A stretch of 64,000 nt of DNA. Origin: Delphinapterus leucas. Lineage: Eukaryota > Chordata > Mammalia > Artiodactyla > Monodontidae. The notes below the pieces were generated by a model that did no database searches, was not told where the DNA came from, and saw only the letters and a list, made by a program, of their open reading frames with translations. How positions within the stretch are numbered: position 1 is the stretch's first letter; each line of letters starts with the position of its first letter. The stretch covers positions 3,063,936-3,127,935 of the forward strand of contig NW_022098049.1 of assembly GCF_002288925.2 (NCBI RefSeq), read 5' to 3'. Below are positions 13,086-25,458 of the stretch, piece by piece. The position numbers and the translations under genes were made by a program.

Positions 13086-13550
13086 CTTTTTTAATGGAAT
13101 TGAAATTGACATAAAAGTAGCCATTTTAAAGTGAACAGTTCAGTGGCATTTAGTATATTCACCACAGCTTTGTGCAATGACCACCTCCACCTAATTCCAA
13201 AATATTTTCATCGCTGCAAAATAAACTCCCATGCCCACATGGCAGTCAGTCTCCATTTCCCCTTCCCACCACAAACATCCTTTTTGCCTCTGTGGATTTA
13301 CCTATTCTGAACATTTCACATAAGTGGAATCATATGAGACCTTCTGTGCCTTTCATGTAGCATAATGTTTTCAAGGTCCATCCGAGTTGTAGCAAAAACC
13401 AGTACTTCGTTCCTTTTTATAGCTGAATAATATTCCATGGTGTGGATATATCATATTAGTTTATCCATTCATCCCAGGATGGACAGCAGGGCTGTTTCCA
13501 CCTTTTAGCTATTGTGAACAGTGCTGCTATGAACATTCTACGTGTAGCAG
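13086..13550 (-). mobile_element. Old LINE-1 3' part, antisense
   Basis: On the plus strand it reads AAAGTGAACAGTTCAGTGGC, TTTACCTATTCTGAACATTT, AGCATAATGTTTTCAAGGTC, GCTGAATAATATTCCATGG. This is the reverse complement of an old L1 from late ORF2 into the 3' untranslated region. Confidence 0.85.
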
Positions 13551-13689
13551 GTTCTCTCTTAAAGCACTTTTACATTTGATCCTGACAAGTCTGTGAGGTA
13601 GACCTCAGTCCTACAAATAATATTTGAGATGCGCTGCCTTCTTCATTAATTTATCACACTCGAATCTCTCCCCCTTTTTTCTAATCAAT
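13551..13689. other. Spacer between two L1 fragments
   Basis: It contains AAGCACTTTTACATTTGATCC and AAGTCTGTGAGGTAGA, which may be a MIR scrap. Confidence 0.4.
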
Positions 13690-14335
13690 AAAAATGACTC
13701 CTGGGCATATATCCAGAAAAGATGAAAACTCTCATTTGAAAAGATACATGTACTCCAATGTTCACTGCAGCACTATTCACAATAGCCAAGACTTGGAAGC
13801 AAACTAAATGTCCATCAACAGATAAATGGATAAAGTTGTGGTATATATACATACACACACACATACACACAATGGAATATTACTCAGCCATAGAAAACAA
13901 CGAAATAATGCCATTTGCAGCAACATGGATCACCTAGAAATTATCATACTAAGTGAAGTAAGTCAAAGATAAATATCACATATATGATATCTGATACAAT
14001 ATCACGTATATGTGGAATCTAAAAACATGATATTTATAAAACACAAACAGACTCACAGATATAGAAAACAAACTTATGATTACCAAAGGGGAAGGGTGGA
14101 GGAGAGATAAATTGGGAATCTGGGATTAACAGATACAAACTACCATATATAAAATAAACAACAAGGACCTACTATATAGCACAGGGAACTATATTCAATA
14201 TCCTGTAATAACCTATAATGGAAAAGAATCTGAAAAAGAATATATGTATAAAACTAAATAACTTTGCTATACACCTGAAACTAACTCAACATTGTAGATC
14301 AACTGTACTTCAATTTAAAAAAAAGAAAAAAAGAA
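13690..14335 (+). mobile_element. LINE-1 3' end
   Basis: It begins with late ORF2 sequence (CTCCTGGGCATATATCCAGA, CACTATTCACAATAGCCAAG) and runs through the 3' untranslated region (GGACCTACTATATAGCACAG, CTGTACTTCAATTT) to an A-rich tail. It is strongly 5'-truncated, and its coding part is broken by a CA/TA run near 13845-13870. The next L1 begins inside or just after its tail. Confidence 0.9.
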
Positions 14336-14399
14336 AAGAAATACACTACTTAATAACCAAGAGATCACTGAAGAAATCAAAGAGGAAATCAAAAAATAC

Positions 14400-17300
14400 C
14401 TAGAAACAAATGACAATGAAAACACAATGACCCAAAAGCTATGGGATGCAGCAAAAGCAGTTCTAAGAGGGAAGTTTACAGCAATACAATCCTACCTCAA
14501 GGAACAAGAAACATCTCAAATAAACAACCTAACCTTACACCTAAAGCAATTAGAAAAAGAAGAACAAAAAACCCTCCCAAAGTTAGCAGAAGGAAAGAAA
14601 TCATAAAGATCAGATCAGAAATAAATGAAGGAAATGATAGCAAAGATCAATAAAACTAAAAGCTGGTTCTTTGAGAAGATCAACAAAATTGATAAACCAT
14701 TACCCAGACTCATCAAGAAAAAAAGGGAGAAGACTAAAATCAACAGAATTAGAAATAAAAAAGAAATAACAACTGACACTGCAGAAATACAAAGGATCAT
14801 GAGAGATTACTACAAGCAACTATATGCCAATAAAATGGACAACCTGGAAGAAATGGACAAATTCTTAGAAATGTACAACTTTATGAGACTGAACCAGGAA
14901 GAAACAGAAAATAGGAACAGACGAATCACAAGCACTGAAATTGAAACTGTGATTAAAAATCTTCGAAAAAACAGGGCTTCCCTGGTGGTGCAGTGGTTGA
15001 GAGTTTGCCTGCCAATGCAGGAGACACGGGTTTGTGCCCCAGTCTGGGAAGATCCCACATACTGCGGAGCAGCTGGGCCCGTGAGCTGATCCTGCTGATC
15101 CTGCGCGTCCGGAGCCTGTGCTCCGCAACGGGAGAGGCCACAACAGTGAGAGGCCCACCTATCCCCCCCCACAAAAAAAAAAAATCTTCCAAAAAACAAA
15201 AGCCCAGGACCAGATGGCTTCACAGGTGAATTCTATCAAACATTTAGAGAAGAGCTAACACCTATGCTTCTCAAACTCTTCCAAAATACAGCAGAGGGAG
15301 GAACACTCCCAAACTCATCCTACGAGGCCACCATCACCCTGATACCAAAACCAGACAAAGAGGTCACAAAGAAAGAAAACTACAGGCCAATATCACTGAT
15401 GAACACAGATGTAAAAATCCTCAACAAAATACTAGCGAACAGAATCCAACAGCACATGAAAAGGATCACACACCATGATCAAGCGGGGTCTATCCCAGGA
15501 ATGCAAGGATTCTTCAATATACGCAAATAGAACAATGTGATACACCGTATTTAAAAATTGAAGGAGAAAAACCATATGAACATCTCAATAGATGCCAAAA
15601 AATCTTTCTACAAAATTCAACACCCATTTATGATAAAAACCTTCCAGACAGTAGGCATAGAGGGAACTTTCCTCAATATAATAAAGGCCATATATGACAA
15701 AACCACAGCCAACATCATCCTCAATGGTGAAAAACTGAAACCATTTCCACTAAGATCAGGAACAAGACAAGGTTGCCCACTCTCACCACTATTATTCAAC
15801 ATAGTTTTGGAAGTTTTAGCCACAGCAATCAGAGAAGAAAAAGAAATAAAAGGAATCCAAATTGGAAAAGAAGAAGTAAAGCTGTCACTGTTTGAAGATG
15901 ACATGATACTATACATAGAGAATCCTAAAGATGCTACCAGAAAACTACTAGAGCTAATCAATGAATTTGGTAAAGCTGCAGGATACAATATTAGTGCACA
16001 GAAATCTCTTGCATTCCTATACACTAATGATGAAAAATCTGAAACACTTCCATTTACCATTGCAACAAAAAGAATAAAATACATAGGAATAAACCTACCA
16101 AAGGAGACAAAAGACCTGTATGCACAAAACTATAAGACACTGATGAAAGAAATTCAAGATGATACAAACAGATGGAGAGATATACCATGTTCTTGGATTA
16201 GAAGAATCAACATTGTGAAAATGACTCTACTACCCAAAGCAATCTACAGATTCAATGCAATCCCTATCAAACTACCAATGGCATTTTTCACAGAACTAGA
16301 ACAAAAACTTTCACAATTTGTATGGAAACACAAAAGACCTCGAATAGCCAAAGCAATCTTGAGAAAGAAAAATGGATCTGGAGGAATCAGGCTCCCTGAC
16401 TTCAGACTATATTACAAAGCTACAGTAATCAAGACAGCATAGTACTGGGACAAAAACAGAAATATAGATAAATGGAACAGGATAGAAAGCCCAGAGATAA
16501 ACCCACACACATATGGTCATCTTATCTTTGATAAAGGAGGCAAGAATATACAGTGGAGAAAAGACAGCCTCTTCAATAAGTGGTGCTGGGAAAACTGGAC
16601 AGCTACATGTAAGAGAATGAAATTAGAACACTCCCTAACAACATACACAAAAATAAACTCAAAATGGATTAAAGACCTAAATGTAAGGCCAGACACTATC
16701 AAACTCTTAGAGGAAAACATAGGCAGAACACTCTATGACATAAATCACAGCAAGATCCTTTTAGACCCACCTCCTAGAGAAATGGAAATAAAAATAAACA
16801 AATGGGACCTAATGAAACTTAAAAGCTTTTGTACAGCAAAGGAAAGCATAAACAAGACGAAAAGACAAACCTCAGAATGGGAGAAAATATTTGCAAATGA
16901 AGCAACTGACAAAGGATTAATCTCCAAAATTTACAAGCAGCTCATGCAGCTCAATATCAAAAAAACAAACAACCCAATCCAAAAATGGGCAGAAGACCTA
17001 AATAGACATTTCTCCAAAGAAGATATACAGATTTCCAACAAACACATGAAAGAATGCTCAACATCATTAATCATCAGAGAAATGCAAATAAAACTACAAT
17101 GAGATATCATCTCACTCCGGTCAGAATGGCCATCATCAAAAAATCTACAAACAACAAATGCTGGAGAGGGTGTGGAGAAAGGGGAACCCTCTTGCACTGT
17201 TGGTGGGAATGTAAACTGATACAGCCACTATGGAGAACAGTATGGAAGCTCCTTAGAAAACTAAAAATAGAACTACCAAACGACCCAACAATCCCACTAC

Positions 17301-17520
17301 TGGGCATATACCCTGAGAAAATCATAATTCAAAAAGAGTCATGTACCACAATGTTTACTGCAGCACTATTTACAATAGCCAGGACATGGAAGCAACCTAA
17401 GTGTCCATCGACAGATGAATGGATAAAGAAGATATGGCACATATATACAATGGAATATTACTCAGCCATAAAAAGAAACGAAACTGAGTTATCTGTAGTG
17501 AGGTGGATGGACCTATAGTC
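14400..17520 (+). pseudogene. Broken L1 ORF2 (reverse transcriptase and C-terminal part)
   Basis: The reading frame shows the L1 reverse transcriptase in order: the [19 protein letters not shown] region at about 15346-15402, [20 protein letters not shown] at about 15756-15815, and the catalytic box at 15891-15902. The C-terminal [19 protein letters not shown] (about 17159-17215) is the zinc-knuckle-like region. It is dead. There is a SINE insertion after 14973, in-frame stops at 15528, 15552, 16440 and 17516, and a one-base deletion near 17090 that shifts the frame. The catalytic box reads FEDD where active L1 elements have F/YADD. The 294-residue open stretch at 15558-16442 is the longest in the window and is only a transposon remnant. 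Confidence 0.9.
14974..15180 (+). mobile_element. CHR SINE, short form, inserted in L1 ORF2
   Basis: It starts GGGCTTCCCTGGTGGTGC, has the GCGCGTCCGGAGCCTGTGC segment and ends in an A-run after a C-run. The 18-bp target duplication AAAATCTTCGAAAAAACA lies at 14956-14973 and recurs at 15181-15198 with one mismatch. It is younger than the host L1. Confidence 0.95.
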
Positions 17521-17806
17521 TGTCATACAGAGTGAAGTAAGTCAGAAAGAGAAAAACAGATACCATATGCTAACACATATATATGGAATCTAAAAAACAA
17601 ACAAACAAAAATGGTCATGAAGAACCTAGGGGCAAGACGGGAATAAAGATGCAGACTTACTAGAGAATGGACTTGAGGATACGGGGAGGGGGAAGGGTAA
17701 GCTGGGATGAAGTGAGAGAGTGGAACTGACATATGTACACTACCAAACGTAAAAAAGATAGCTAGTGGGAAGCAGCCGCATAGCACAGGGAGATCAGCTC
17801 AGTGCA

Positions 17807-18160
17807 TACTGTGTCCCCTATGTAATGCAAAGGAAAAAACTGACTGTTCAAATTGTTAAAGGTCTTGGGGTGAGACACAGAAGGGAAGGGGGTGAGAACC
17901 ATATGAATCCTTTTGCTGAAAACTGTATCAGAGCCTCTTCCTTTTCGCTGTCACCACTATCACCACTTGTTAATTTTTTTCTTTTGTCTTCCCCAATCAA
18001 GACGCTGAATTCAGGGATATGCAAATCAGGAGGGGGGAAAAAACTTTAAGAGATTCATTTTAAACATTCAAATTTTACCCGACGCAGGAGAAAAGTAAGG
18101 AATAACATATTTTCTACCTCTACTCCCCCTACCCCCCACTCCCTCTTCTCAAGCTCCATT
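17807..18160. other. Single-copy intron sequence
   Basis: No repeat or gene recognised between the truncated L1 end and the antisense L1. Confidence 0.4.
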
Positions 18161-18162
18161 GC

Positions 18163-18450
18163 TTTTTTTTTTTTTAATTTTTATTGGAGTATAGTTGATT
18201 TACAATGGTGTGTTAGTTTCAGGTGTACAGCAAAGTGAATAGGTTATACATATACATATATCCACTCTTTTTTAGATTCTTTTCCCATACAGGCCATTGC
18301 AGAGTATTGAGTAGAGCTCCCTGTGCTCTACAGCAGGTCCTTATTAGTTATCTATTTTACATGTAGTAGTGTGTATATATCAATCCCAATCTCCCAGTTT
18401 ATCCCTCACTCCCCATCACCCCGGGTAACCGTAAGTTTGTTTTCTACATT
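18163..18450 (-). mobile_element. LINE-1 3' end, antisense
   Basis: A T-run is followed by TTATTGGAGTATAGTTGATT, TTAGTTTCAGGTGTACAGC, GCTCCCTGTGCTCTACAGC and GGTAACCGTAAGTTTG. This is the reverse complement of the artiodactyl/cetacean L1 3' untranslated region with its A tail. Confidence 0.9.
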
Positions 18451-18470
18451 TAAGCTACTTGGCTTTAAAT

Positions 18471-18772
18471 CAGGGGTCGGCACACTTTTTCTGTAAGGGG
18501 TCATTTAGTAAATATTTTAGGCTTTGTGGGCCATTCAGTCTCTGTTCCTCCACTCTGCCATGGCTGCACAGACCAACTGTGAACAAAAATGGGCTGGCTG
18601 TGTTCCAATAAAGCTTTATGGATGGACTTTTAAATTTGAATTTCACATTAACTTTCACGTGTCACAAAATATTAGTCTTTTCATTTTTTTCCAACTATTT
18701 AAAACAAACATTCTTAGCTTGTAGGCCAGCAGTAGGCTGGATTTGGTACATGGGTTATAGTTTGCCAACCCT
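18471..18772. repeat. hAT-like non-autonomous DNA transposon
   Basis: The ends are inverted repeats: CAGGGGTCGGCACAC at the left, and GTTTGCCAACCCTT at the right (reverse complement AAGGGTTGGCAAAC). The body reads TAGTAAATATTTTAGGCTTT, GTGGGCCATTCAG and TTCCAATAAAGCTTTATGG, a common mammalian MER family. I am not sure of the exact family name. No transposase is present. Confidence 0.7.
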
Positions 18773-20622
18773 TTAAAATTTTAGGGATGCAGTATATATG
18801 GTTTTCTCCTTTTTTTTTTTTTTTTTAGAGGCAAGGGAGGCTTAGAGCTCTGCATAAAGCAGAACAGAACTAGGCAAGGGGAGTGTTACAACAGTATATT
18901 TCAGAAAGAAAACACATACCTCTGTTAACATAAATCCCAAGACACTTGGAAAACTCTTTTAATCACCTCTTGGCAGAGGGCTACAAGTTTTAAAATGTGC
19001 CTGCTTACTTCTAAAAGTTAAATGTTTCACTCCCTTCTCATCTAAAGAAGTATATAAGAGACATTATTTATATTTTCTGAATCAGGTCGGTAGGTCCTCA
19101 CTAGATGCCTCTGTGTGTTCAGCACTGGTCACGCTGATGGATGTAAAGGACATCAAAATATATCTTTTCCCCTAAAGGTCTTTGATCCCCAAGAGGTTTC
19201 AGGGGTAGAGCCTCAGAATGGAGGCGACAGAATGGGCTGATCCCTCCCAAACCATGATCCCAGTTGATCCCCTGCACGCATTTTAGAGATGATTTTAGCT
19301 AGGGGTTAGCAGTATACATATTTATAGCAACAAAGTTCGCACGGTCCTGTAGGAACAATTCCAGACTTTAAAATACTGATTCCGCCACTTAGCTCTGCAA
19401 CCCTGGGAAAACTAATTAACCTCTCCAAATCTTCTATCCTAATAAGAACAAAAATAAAAATTTCCTCAAATAATCCTGACGCTCTGGTGCAGGGCCCCGT
19501 AGGCACTAATTCATCCTCTCATTCAACAAAGGGTCAATGAGCCCCTACAATGTACAGGGCCCCAGGAACACAATGAACAAGGCAGATCCAGTCTCCAACA
19601 CTGTGGAACTTACAGACCAATGGGAACTTGTTGGTTTTTTCTTTAAAAACAAATACGCACGCCTAAAACACTCCTTAGACTATAAAACGCCGATCCTTCC
19701 TTCACTTTCTCCACTTTTGATTCCATTTCAACCTGTAATTCTGAGAGTGGCACCAGCTTTGGAATCTCACAGACCCAGATCAACGCACAACGTCTATGAA
19801 ATATCTGCCATTTTTGCGTGATTTCAGGAGACCACTGGCATTCAATGATTTAAACATTCCTGATTGAGACTACGCTTAAAAAATTCTATAGTCCATGGCA
19901 AGCGCTAACTCATGGTTTTGCCAAGGCAAGGCTTGTATCCCATCTCAGGATATGCCGCCCCCAAAGATGCCGCTTCTGTGTAAGAAATATTTTCAACTGA
20001 AGGGATTTGAGAAACGGCAGGTGCAGGAAGCACTCACTGACCTCGGAAGGGCGCCGAGAGGGATACAAGCAAACAGTCCTTGCTGTGTTTTCCCCAGTAA
20101 CAGCCCTTAGTTCATTCCCTTCCGTCCCATCACATTTTCCCATGACTTTCCACTCTTCCTTAAACTTACTATAAAAACGCTCAGGTTTAACTGTTTTTCA
20201 GGGGATTCATTTCCTTGTGAAGGCTCTCATGTCACATAAAACTTACATTAAATAGATCTGTATGCTTTTCTCTTGTTAACCTGTCTTGCATCAGTCCAAT
20301 TAACAGTGCCCCAGCCAGAAAACCTAGGAAGGTCATAGAAAAAGACATTTTTTCCTCCCCTACAGTGGCAAGGTTGGTTTGTGAGGGCAAGTAGTTTGGC
20401 TAGTGAGTAAGCCAAGCCTAGCACCCGCATCTCAACTCACTTTTGTTCTTTTCACTTAACCCATGGTTTTATTTTATCCTTGCAATTACTCTAAGAGATA
20501 GTTATAACCATCTTCATTGACCACGTATGGAATCTGAAAGTAACTGCACACAGTACAGGTTTTTTAGCATTTGAAAATCCACAAGGATCTTGCGCTGTCA
20601 CCCTCCAATGTTTAGGGTCTGA
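18773..20622. other. Intron sequence with scraps of old repeats
   Basis: A T-run lies at about 18811-18828. A MIR-like piece lies near 19365-19450 (CCACTTAGCTCTGCAACCCTG) and an L2-like piece near 19505-19630. A MIR-like piece may lie near 20460-20560. I see no gene. Confidence 0.4.
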
Positions 20623-20785
20623 GCAGGGGTTCCTGACCTCGGCTGCCTTTACAATCAACCTGGGAGCTTCAGAAAATACTGATGCCCAGGCCCCACTTCC
20701 AACGAGTCAAATCAGACCATCTGGGAGTGAGCCCCAAGCATTAGGACTTTTTAAAGGCATCTCTGAATCTTTGGGTGGAGGTTGG
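20623..20785 (+). repeat. MER5-like hAT-Charlie remnant
   Basis: It contains CAGGGGTTCCTGACCTCGG, CTGGGAGCTTCAGAAAATAC, TGATGCCCAGGCCCC and GGACTTTTTAAAGGC in the order of MER5-type elements. Confidence 0.65.
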
Positions 20786-20870
20786 AAAGTGACAGCCCAT
20801 GGGCCAAACTTAGCCTCTGCAAACTCTTAAAAATCAGAAGATTTCACATAATGCCTAGATTCTGGCTGCA

Positions 20871-21075
20871 TCTACAACTATGCTGCCCAACACAGTAGCC
20901 ATGAGTCACCTGTGGCTCTTTAAATTAATTCAATTGAAATAAAATTAGGAATTCGATTCCTTGGTCATACTAGCCACATTTCAAGTGCTCAAGAACCACA
21001 TGTGGCCACCTTACTGGATGACGCAGATATGAGACACTTCCATCATCACCAAGCCTTCTATTGGACAGTGCTGTT
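20871..21075. repeat. hAT-like MER element, copy 1 of 3
   Basis: The phrases ATGCTGCCCAACACAGTAGC, ACATTTCAAGTGCTCAAGAA, CCACATGTGGCCACC and TATTGGACAGTGCTG match the two other copies at 36262-36470 and 59888-60085. The ends are near-inverted repeats. Family name not certain. Confidence 0.65.
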
Positions 21076-23674
21076 CATAAAAATCCAAGAATCGAGGCCC
21101 ACATTCCAACAATACAACACTGGCCGGAGGGTCATCTGTCTGACAGATGCGCACGCTTTCGCATCGTCAGCCTGACTCCATTCATTCATTTACACGACCT
21201 GTCCGTCCCTTAGACCTCATATGCAAACCCTACCTAGACATTACACGTGCTAAATAAAACTTGCCCAAGGGCTTGATCAGACAGATTCAAAGTCTTCACC
21301 TCTAAAGCCTAACTGCATGGACTGTGTGTTTCCTTTCTCCCTCCCTCCTTGCATCTCCCTCTCTGTTTTTACTACAGCAGGAGGGTTAACCAGTATGACA
21401 GCGGAATCTACCTGACAAATGACTTTCTGGCTTTTGGAGTCGGTCTCTGCATGATGAACGTGTACTTGTCCTACATGGTTCCCTGTGATTTGAAAAATCA
21501 GGTTCATCCCCTGCCTACCAATATTTCAATATCCATAGAAATGGTCCCTTTCTCCTTTGAGGGATAGGTGTTAAGGTACATGAATTCTCTCCCATTCTGG
21601 ACAGTTAGCCCTTCTGGGCCCAATCCTTGCCCAATCTGCTTCAGAAGCTCCTTCCAGAAGCTGGCCCAGTCCTCTAACTGTGGAACGTGCTCAGACTATG
21701 TTGGCTGAACCAAGGAACCAACCGCCATTAGGTCACAATGGGAAACCTGGATGCAGTGCCAAACCCACAATCGTCGACTTATAACTGTTCCTTATCCGGG
21801 CTCTAAATGAACTTCAGAGAACGCCAACAGAAGATTTAGAGATGTGAGCATCTCAAAACTAACCACACATTCGCAACAGGGTTTAAGAGAAAGAGCTTGG
21901 GAAGCTGCGTAACTCTTCAATGGGAGAAAATTCATACAACATTTTGTACCTGGATTTAACGAGGACTAAACCCAACAGTCACCCTCAAAAAGGGAATGAA
22001 TCTCACAAAGCCACTAGTTTCAGATTTAATTAAAATCTCCTCTAACCACTGCCAAGACATTCTTTAGTCTTTTATTATCCTCTCCAGAACTTTTCTTTTT
22101 TAGGATCTAGGGTTAGCAAAATAGTAAGTCAGGTTCTCCTGATTGCTTTATATACTAAGCCCTGGGAAACAAACAGGGAAAATGAAGAGTCATATGGGAG
22201 TTTCAGTTTTTAGTAAAGTGCGAAAGACAGAATGGTCCCCTCAAAAGAGATTTTTAAGTGGCAATGGCTTTCCCTCTGGCTCAGGCCACATCTGGAACAC
22301 GGGGCTTCTCCCAAGCAGAACAACTCAATCCCCAGCTCAGGAATCGGGTGTTGATACAGAGTACCAGGCAAGGCCCAGAGGCAGGCAGCCCGGACTGGGA
22401 AGGGGATGACTCACCTGCAGGCCTTCACCCTCCACATCAAACCTGCAGGGGCCAGGGCCAGCCAGCTGCAGCCTCCAGTCTCAGCTAAAAGGGACAAAGA
22501 AGGAAGCCCCGTGCAAGGTTAGGGTACGCGGAGAGGAGGGCATTACTCCAAGGGAAAGGTAGGGAAGAGGCTTATAAGAAAAAACAAAGGCTCTTCACAT
22601 GCCACAACTAGGGCGCTTAGTTTCCAGAATCCAATATACCATTTCTATTGTAGTAATAGTATATAATATACCTATTACACTAACAGAATGCTATTACAGT
22701 ACTTCTATTACCGTCGTCTCTTTGAAAGAACACCTTTGAAAAGACCTGACCACCAAGGTACTCTTAACAGAGAAACCTGACAACCCATCACCTGTGTCAG
22801 AGAACATTCGCTGGGGCCCGGCACAGGGTTTCTACCATATGAATGAAGGGCACGCCCCTCAGCAAAGCAGAGCAGGCTGCAGGAGCTCTCACTGCCACCC
22901 CCGCTGCCTCTAACGCCCTGCTTACTCTACATTTATTCTTACCCCAGCCCTCCTTCCTACGGGAGGAAAGCTCAGCCAGGCCACAAAGACCCTCGAGGCC
23001 AGAGTGGTGGTTTCCTTAGACCACAGGGAAGGAGCTCCCTAATCACATGTAAGCAAGTCAATGATCTATTCAAGGCCACCTGGGGATGAAGCCGCAGAGC
23101 ACAGAGTAGGAAGGTTTCCCCCGCGTGGAGTAAACTCCAAAGGTCAGTGTTAGAAACAAAACGGAGGATTATTGCATTCAGCCTCCTCCCAAGTGAAAAA
23201 CTGGACTTTGGAATCCTTACACAGACTGTCGAGTTCAAACCAACACAGGGAAGCGGTAGCATGCTTTAAAAAAATAAAGCAAATGATAAACTCAAGTAAC
23301 TAACCTTCCGCTCGGCGTCACTAATCCCCTCTCAACAGAGAGAAATGCCAGCCGCAGGACTCCTGCATCTGGTTACATCAGAGGAGCTATTTCAGGCACG
23401 AAAGGGACTCTTTTGTACCGTTCCTGGTTGTGGTCATTGGGGAGGGGTGTGCTATTCAAAATATCCACAATGAAAATGTACCCATCCTACATATACTTCA
23501 TATTGTTTCAATGACGGAGGCAACCTGACCACTGTTTAGTTTAAAGCACCACCACCTGTCTCAGAACTCTCTATAAAAATTAATATAATCTATACATACC
23601 AAGCACATAGCACAGTGCCTGGCACATTCGTGTGTACTGATACACAGGAGCTCTCCTTATTCATAATGACAGCT
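21076..23674. other. Single-copy intron sequence
   Basis: No gene recognised. The GC-rich part (22250-23100) yields chance open frames on both strands with no domain I know. Confidence 0.4.
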
Positions 23675-23880
23675 TCTAAAGGCTACCATGGACCAGGCAC
23701 TGAACTCTGCCCTTTACACACATTCTCAAAGACTCGTCCCCACAATTCTACATAGGTGCCATTATCAAGTTCAATTTACAGACAAGAAAACTGATGTACA
23801 CGGAGGTTAAAGCAACTTGCCAAAGGTCATGCTGCAAACAAAAGCAGGCTGTGATTTAATCTAAATCGAAGGTTCTTCAC
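23675..23880 (+). repeat. MIR SINE
   Basis: ACCAGGCACTGAACTCTGCC, CATTATCAAGTTCAATTTAC, GACAAGAAAACTGATG and CAACTTGCCAAAGGTCATGC follow the MIR consensus. Confidence 0.75.
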
Positions 23881-24518
23881 CAGCATGCCATGCAATTTCC
23901 TAACTAACAACAGGGCAGCGTGCGCACCAGAATCATCTACCCTCTCTTCCATTTCATGCTGCAATGATTTTTGTGGTCTCTTTTATGTGGAATGAGAGCA
24001 GGGTGGGGAAGCCATTTATCAACGTGTGTGCCCATCACCACCTTTGGCAGCCGCCCTCATGCTGGGCTCAGCCCTGCTTGCTGAGGTTCTCCCTGTAGCC
24101 TCAATTCTTACAGGGTAAGAAGATAGCAGATAGGAGGCTGGAGTGGCCTGTCTTGGCCCCTGGGAGGCAAGAGGAAGCCTGGAGTCAGGAAGCGGGGGTC
24201 CAGGCTACTGGAAGGAGTACAGAGAGTGAAGCGAGCTGCCAGGGCCAGTGGCTGACTGCAAGGCCAGGTCAGCTCAGCTGCCCACAAAGTTCTTACTTCA
24301 GAGAAGGGGGACAGAGTGACAAAGTGGGGAGAGGCAAGGACATGGTAGAACATCTTCCTATGGTGCGCACGCGCGCGCACACACACGCAGCCCATGGCTA
24401 GATACAGTAATGTGAAATAGCATTTCATGCCAAATTTATACTAAATACAATCAAAGGAAACAAGAGAGTTTCTAAAGCCAAATCACACTACGAAGAAAAC
24501 AAAAATGGATGGGCTTAA
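23881..24518. other. Intron sequence with a GC/CA alternating run
   Basis: GCGCACGCGCGCGCACACAC at about 24365-24384 is alternating purine-pyrimidine and could adopt Z-DNA. Otherwise no feature is seen. Confidence 0.5.
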
Positions 24519-25458
24519 GCATTATTTACAACTGCCAAGATACAGAAGCAACCTAAGTGTCCATCAACCGATGAACGGATAAAGAAGATGTGGTACATAT
24601 ATATACACACACACACGCAAATATATACATACACATGTATATATAATGGAATACTACTCAGCCATAAAAAAGAATGAAAATTTGCCATTTGCAGCGACAT
24701 GGATGGACCTGGAAGGCATTATGCGAAGTGAAAAGTCAGAGAAAGACAAATACTATATATGATATCACTTATCTGTGGAATCTAAAAAATACAACAAACC
24801 AGCGAATATAACAAAAAAGAAGCAGACTCACAGATACAGAGAACAAACTAGTGTTTACCAGTGGGGAGAGGGAAGGGGGGAGGGGCAATACAGGAGTAGA
24901 GGATTAAGAGGTACAAACTGTCAGGTATAAAATAAGCTATAAGCATAGGGACTTCCCTGGTAGCACTATGGTTAAGAATCCACCTGCCAATGCAGGGGAC
25001 ACAGGTTCAATCCCTGGTCTGGGAAGATCCCACATGCCGCGGAGCAACTAAACCCATGCGCCACAACTACTGAGCCTGTGCTCCACAGCCCGCGAGCCAC
25101 AACTACTGAGCCCACATGCCACAACTACTGAATCCCGCGTGCCTAGAGCCCATGCTCCAAAGCAAGAGAAGCCACCGCAATGAGAAGCCCACGAGCCGCA
25201 ATGAAGAGTAACACCCGCTCGCCACAACTAGAGAAAGCCTGCTCGCAGCAACAAAGACCCAACGCAGCCAAAACTAAATAAAATAAAATAATTTTTTAAA
25301 AAAAGCTACAAGCATATATTGTATATCACCAGGCATATAACCAATATTTTCTAATAACTACAAGTGGAGCATAACCTTTAAAAATTGTGAATCACTATAT
25401 TGTACACCTGTAACTTATGTAACACTGTATAGCAACTATACTTCAATTTAAAAAATAT
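24519..25458 (+). mobile_element. LINE-1 3' end, split by a SINE
   Basis: Late ORF2 sequence (GAAGCAACCTAAGTGTCCATC, ATGGAATACTACTCAGCC) leads into the 3' untranslated region and ends CTATACTTCAATTTAAAA. A TA/CA tract at 24595-24640 has grown inside the coding part. The SINE at 24948-25302 splits it. Confidence 0.9.
24948..25302 (+). mobile_element. CHR SINE, long form
   Basis: It opens GGGACTTCCCTGGTAGCAC. The long body has repeated CCACAACTACTGAGCC units and AGAAGCCACCGCAATGAGAAG. The 14-bp target duplication AAGCTATAAGCATA lies at 24934-24947 and recurs at 25303-25316 with one mismatch. It is inserted into the L1 3' end. Confidence 0.95.

Larger units (their letters stand above)
14336..17806 (+). 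mobile_element. 5'-truncated LINE-1 with most of ORF2; 3' end missing
   Basis: About 3.3 kb of L1 (without the inserted SINE) starts in ORF2 between the endonuclease and reverse transcriptase domains, and continues into the 3' untranslated region. It stops at about 17806 in GGAGATCAGCTCAGTGC. The second copy at 25776-26648 continues from that point for about 160 more bases to its A tail. This copy therefore lost its real 3' end and tail, an unusual state, perhaps from a later deletion. A SINE interrupts it at 14974-15180. Confidence 0.9.

Noticed and set aside
13020..14335. Opposed L1 pieces at 13086-13550 and 13690-14335 as a second twin-primed insertion
   Set aside because: Both pieces carry their own 3' untranslated sequence and differ in age, so they are separate insertions.
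15558..16442. A 294-residue open frame with reverse transcriptase motifs as a possible host or novel gene
   Set aside because: It is the middle of a broken L1 ORF2 with stops on both sides, a SINE upstream and a frameshift downstream.
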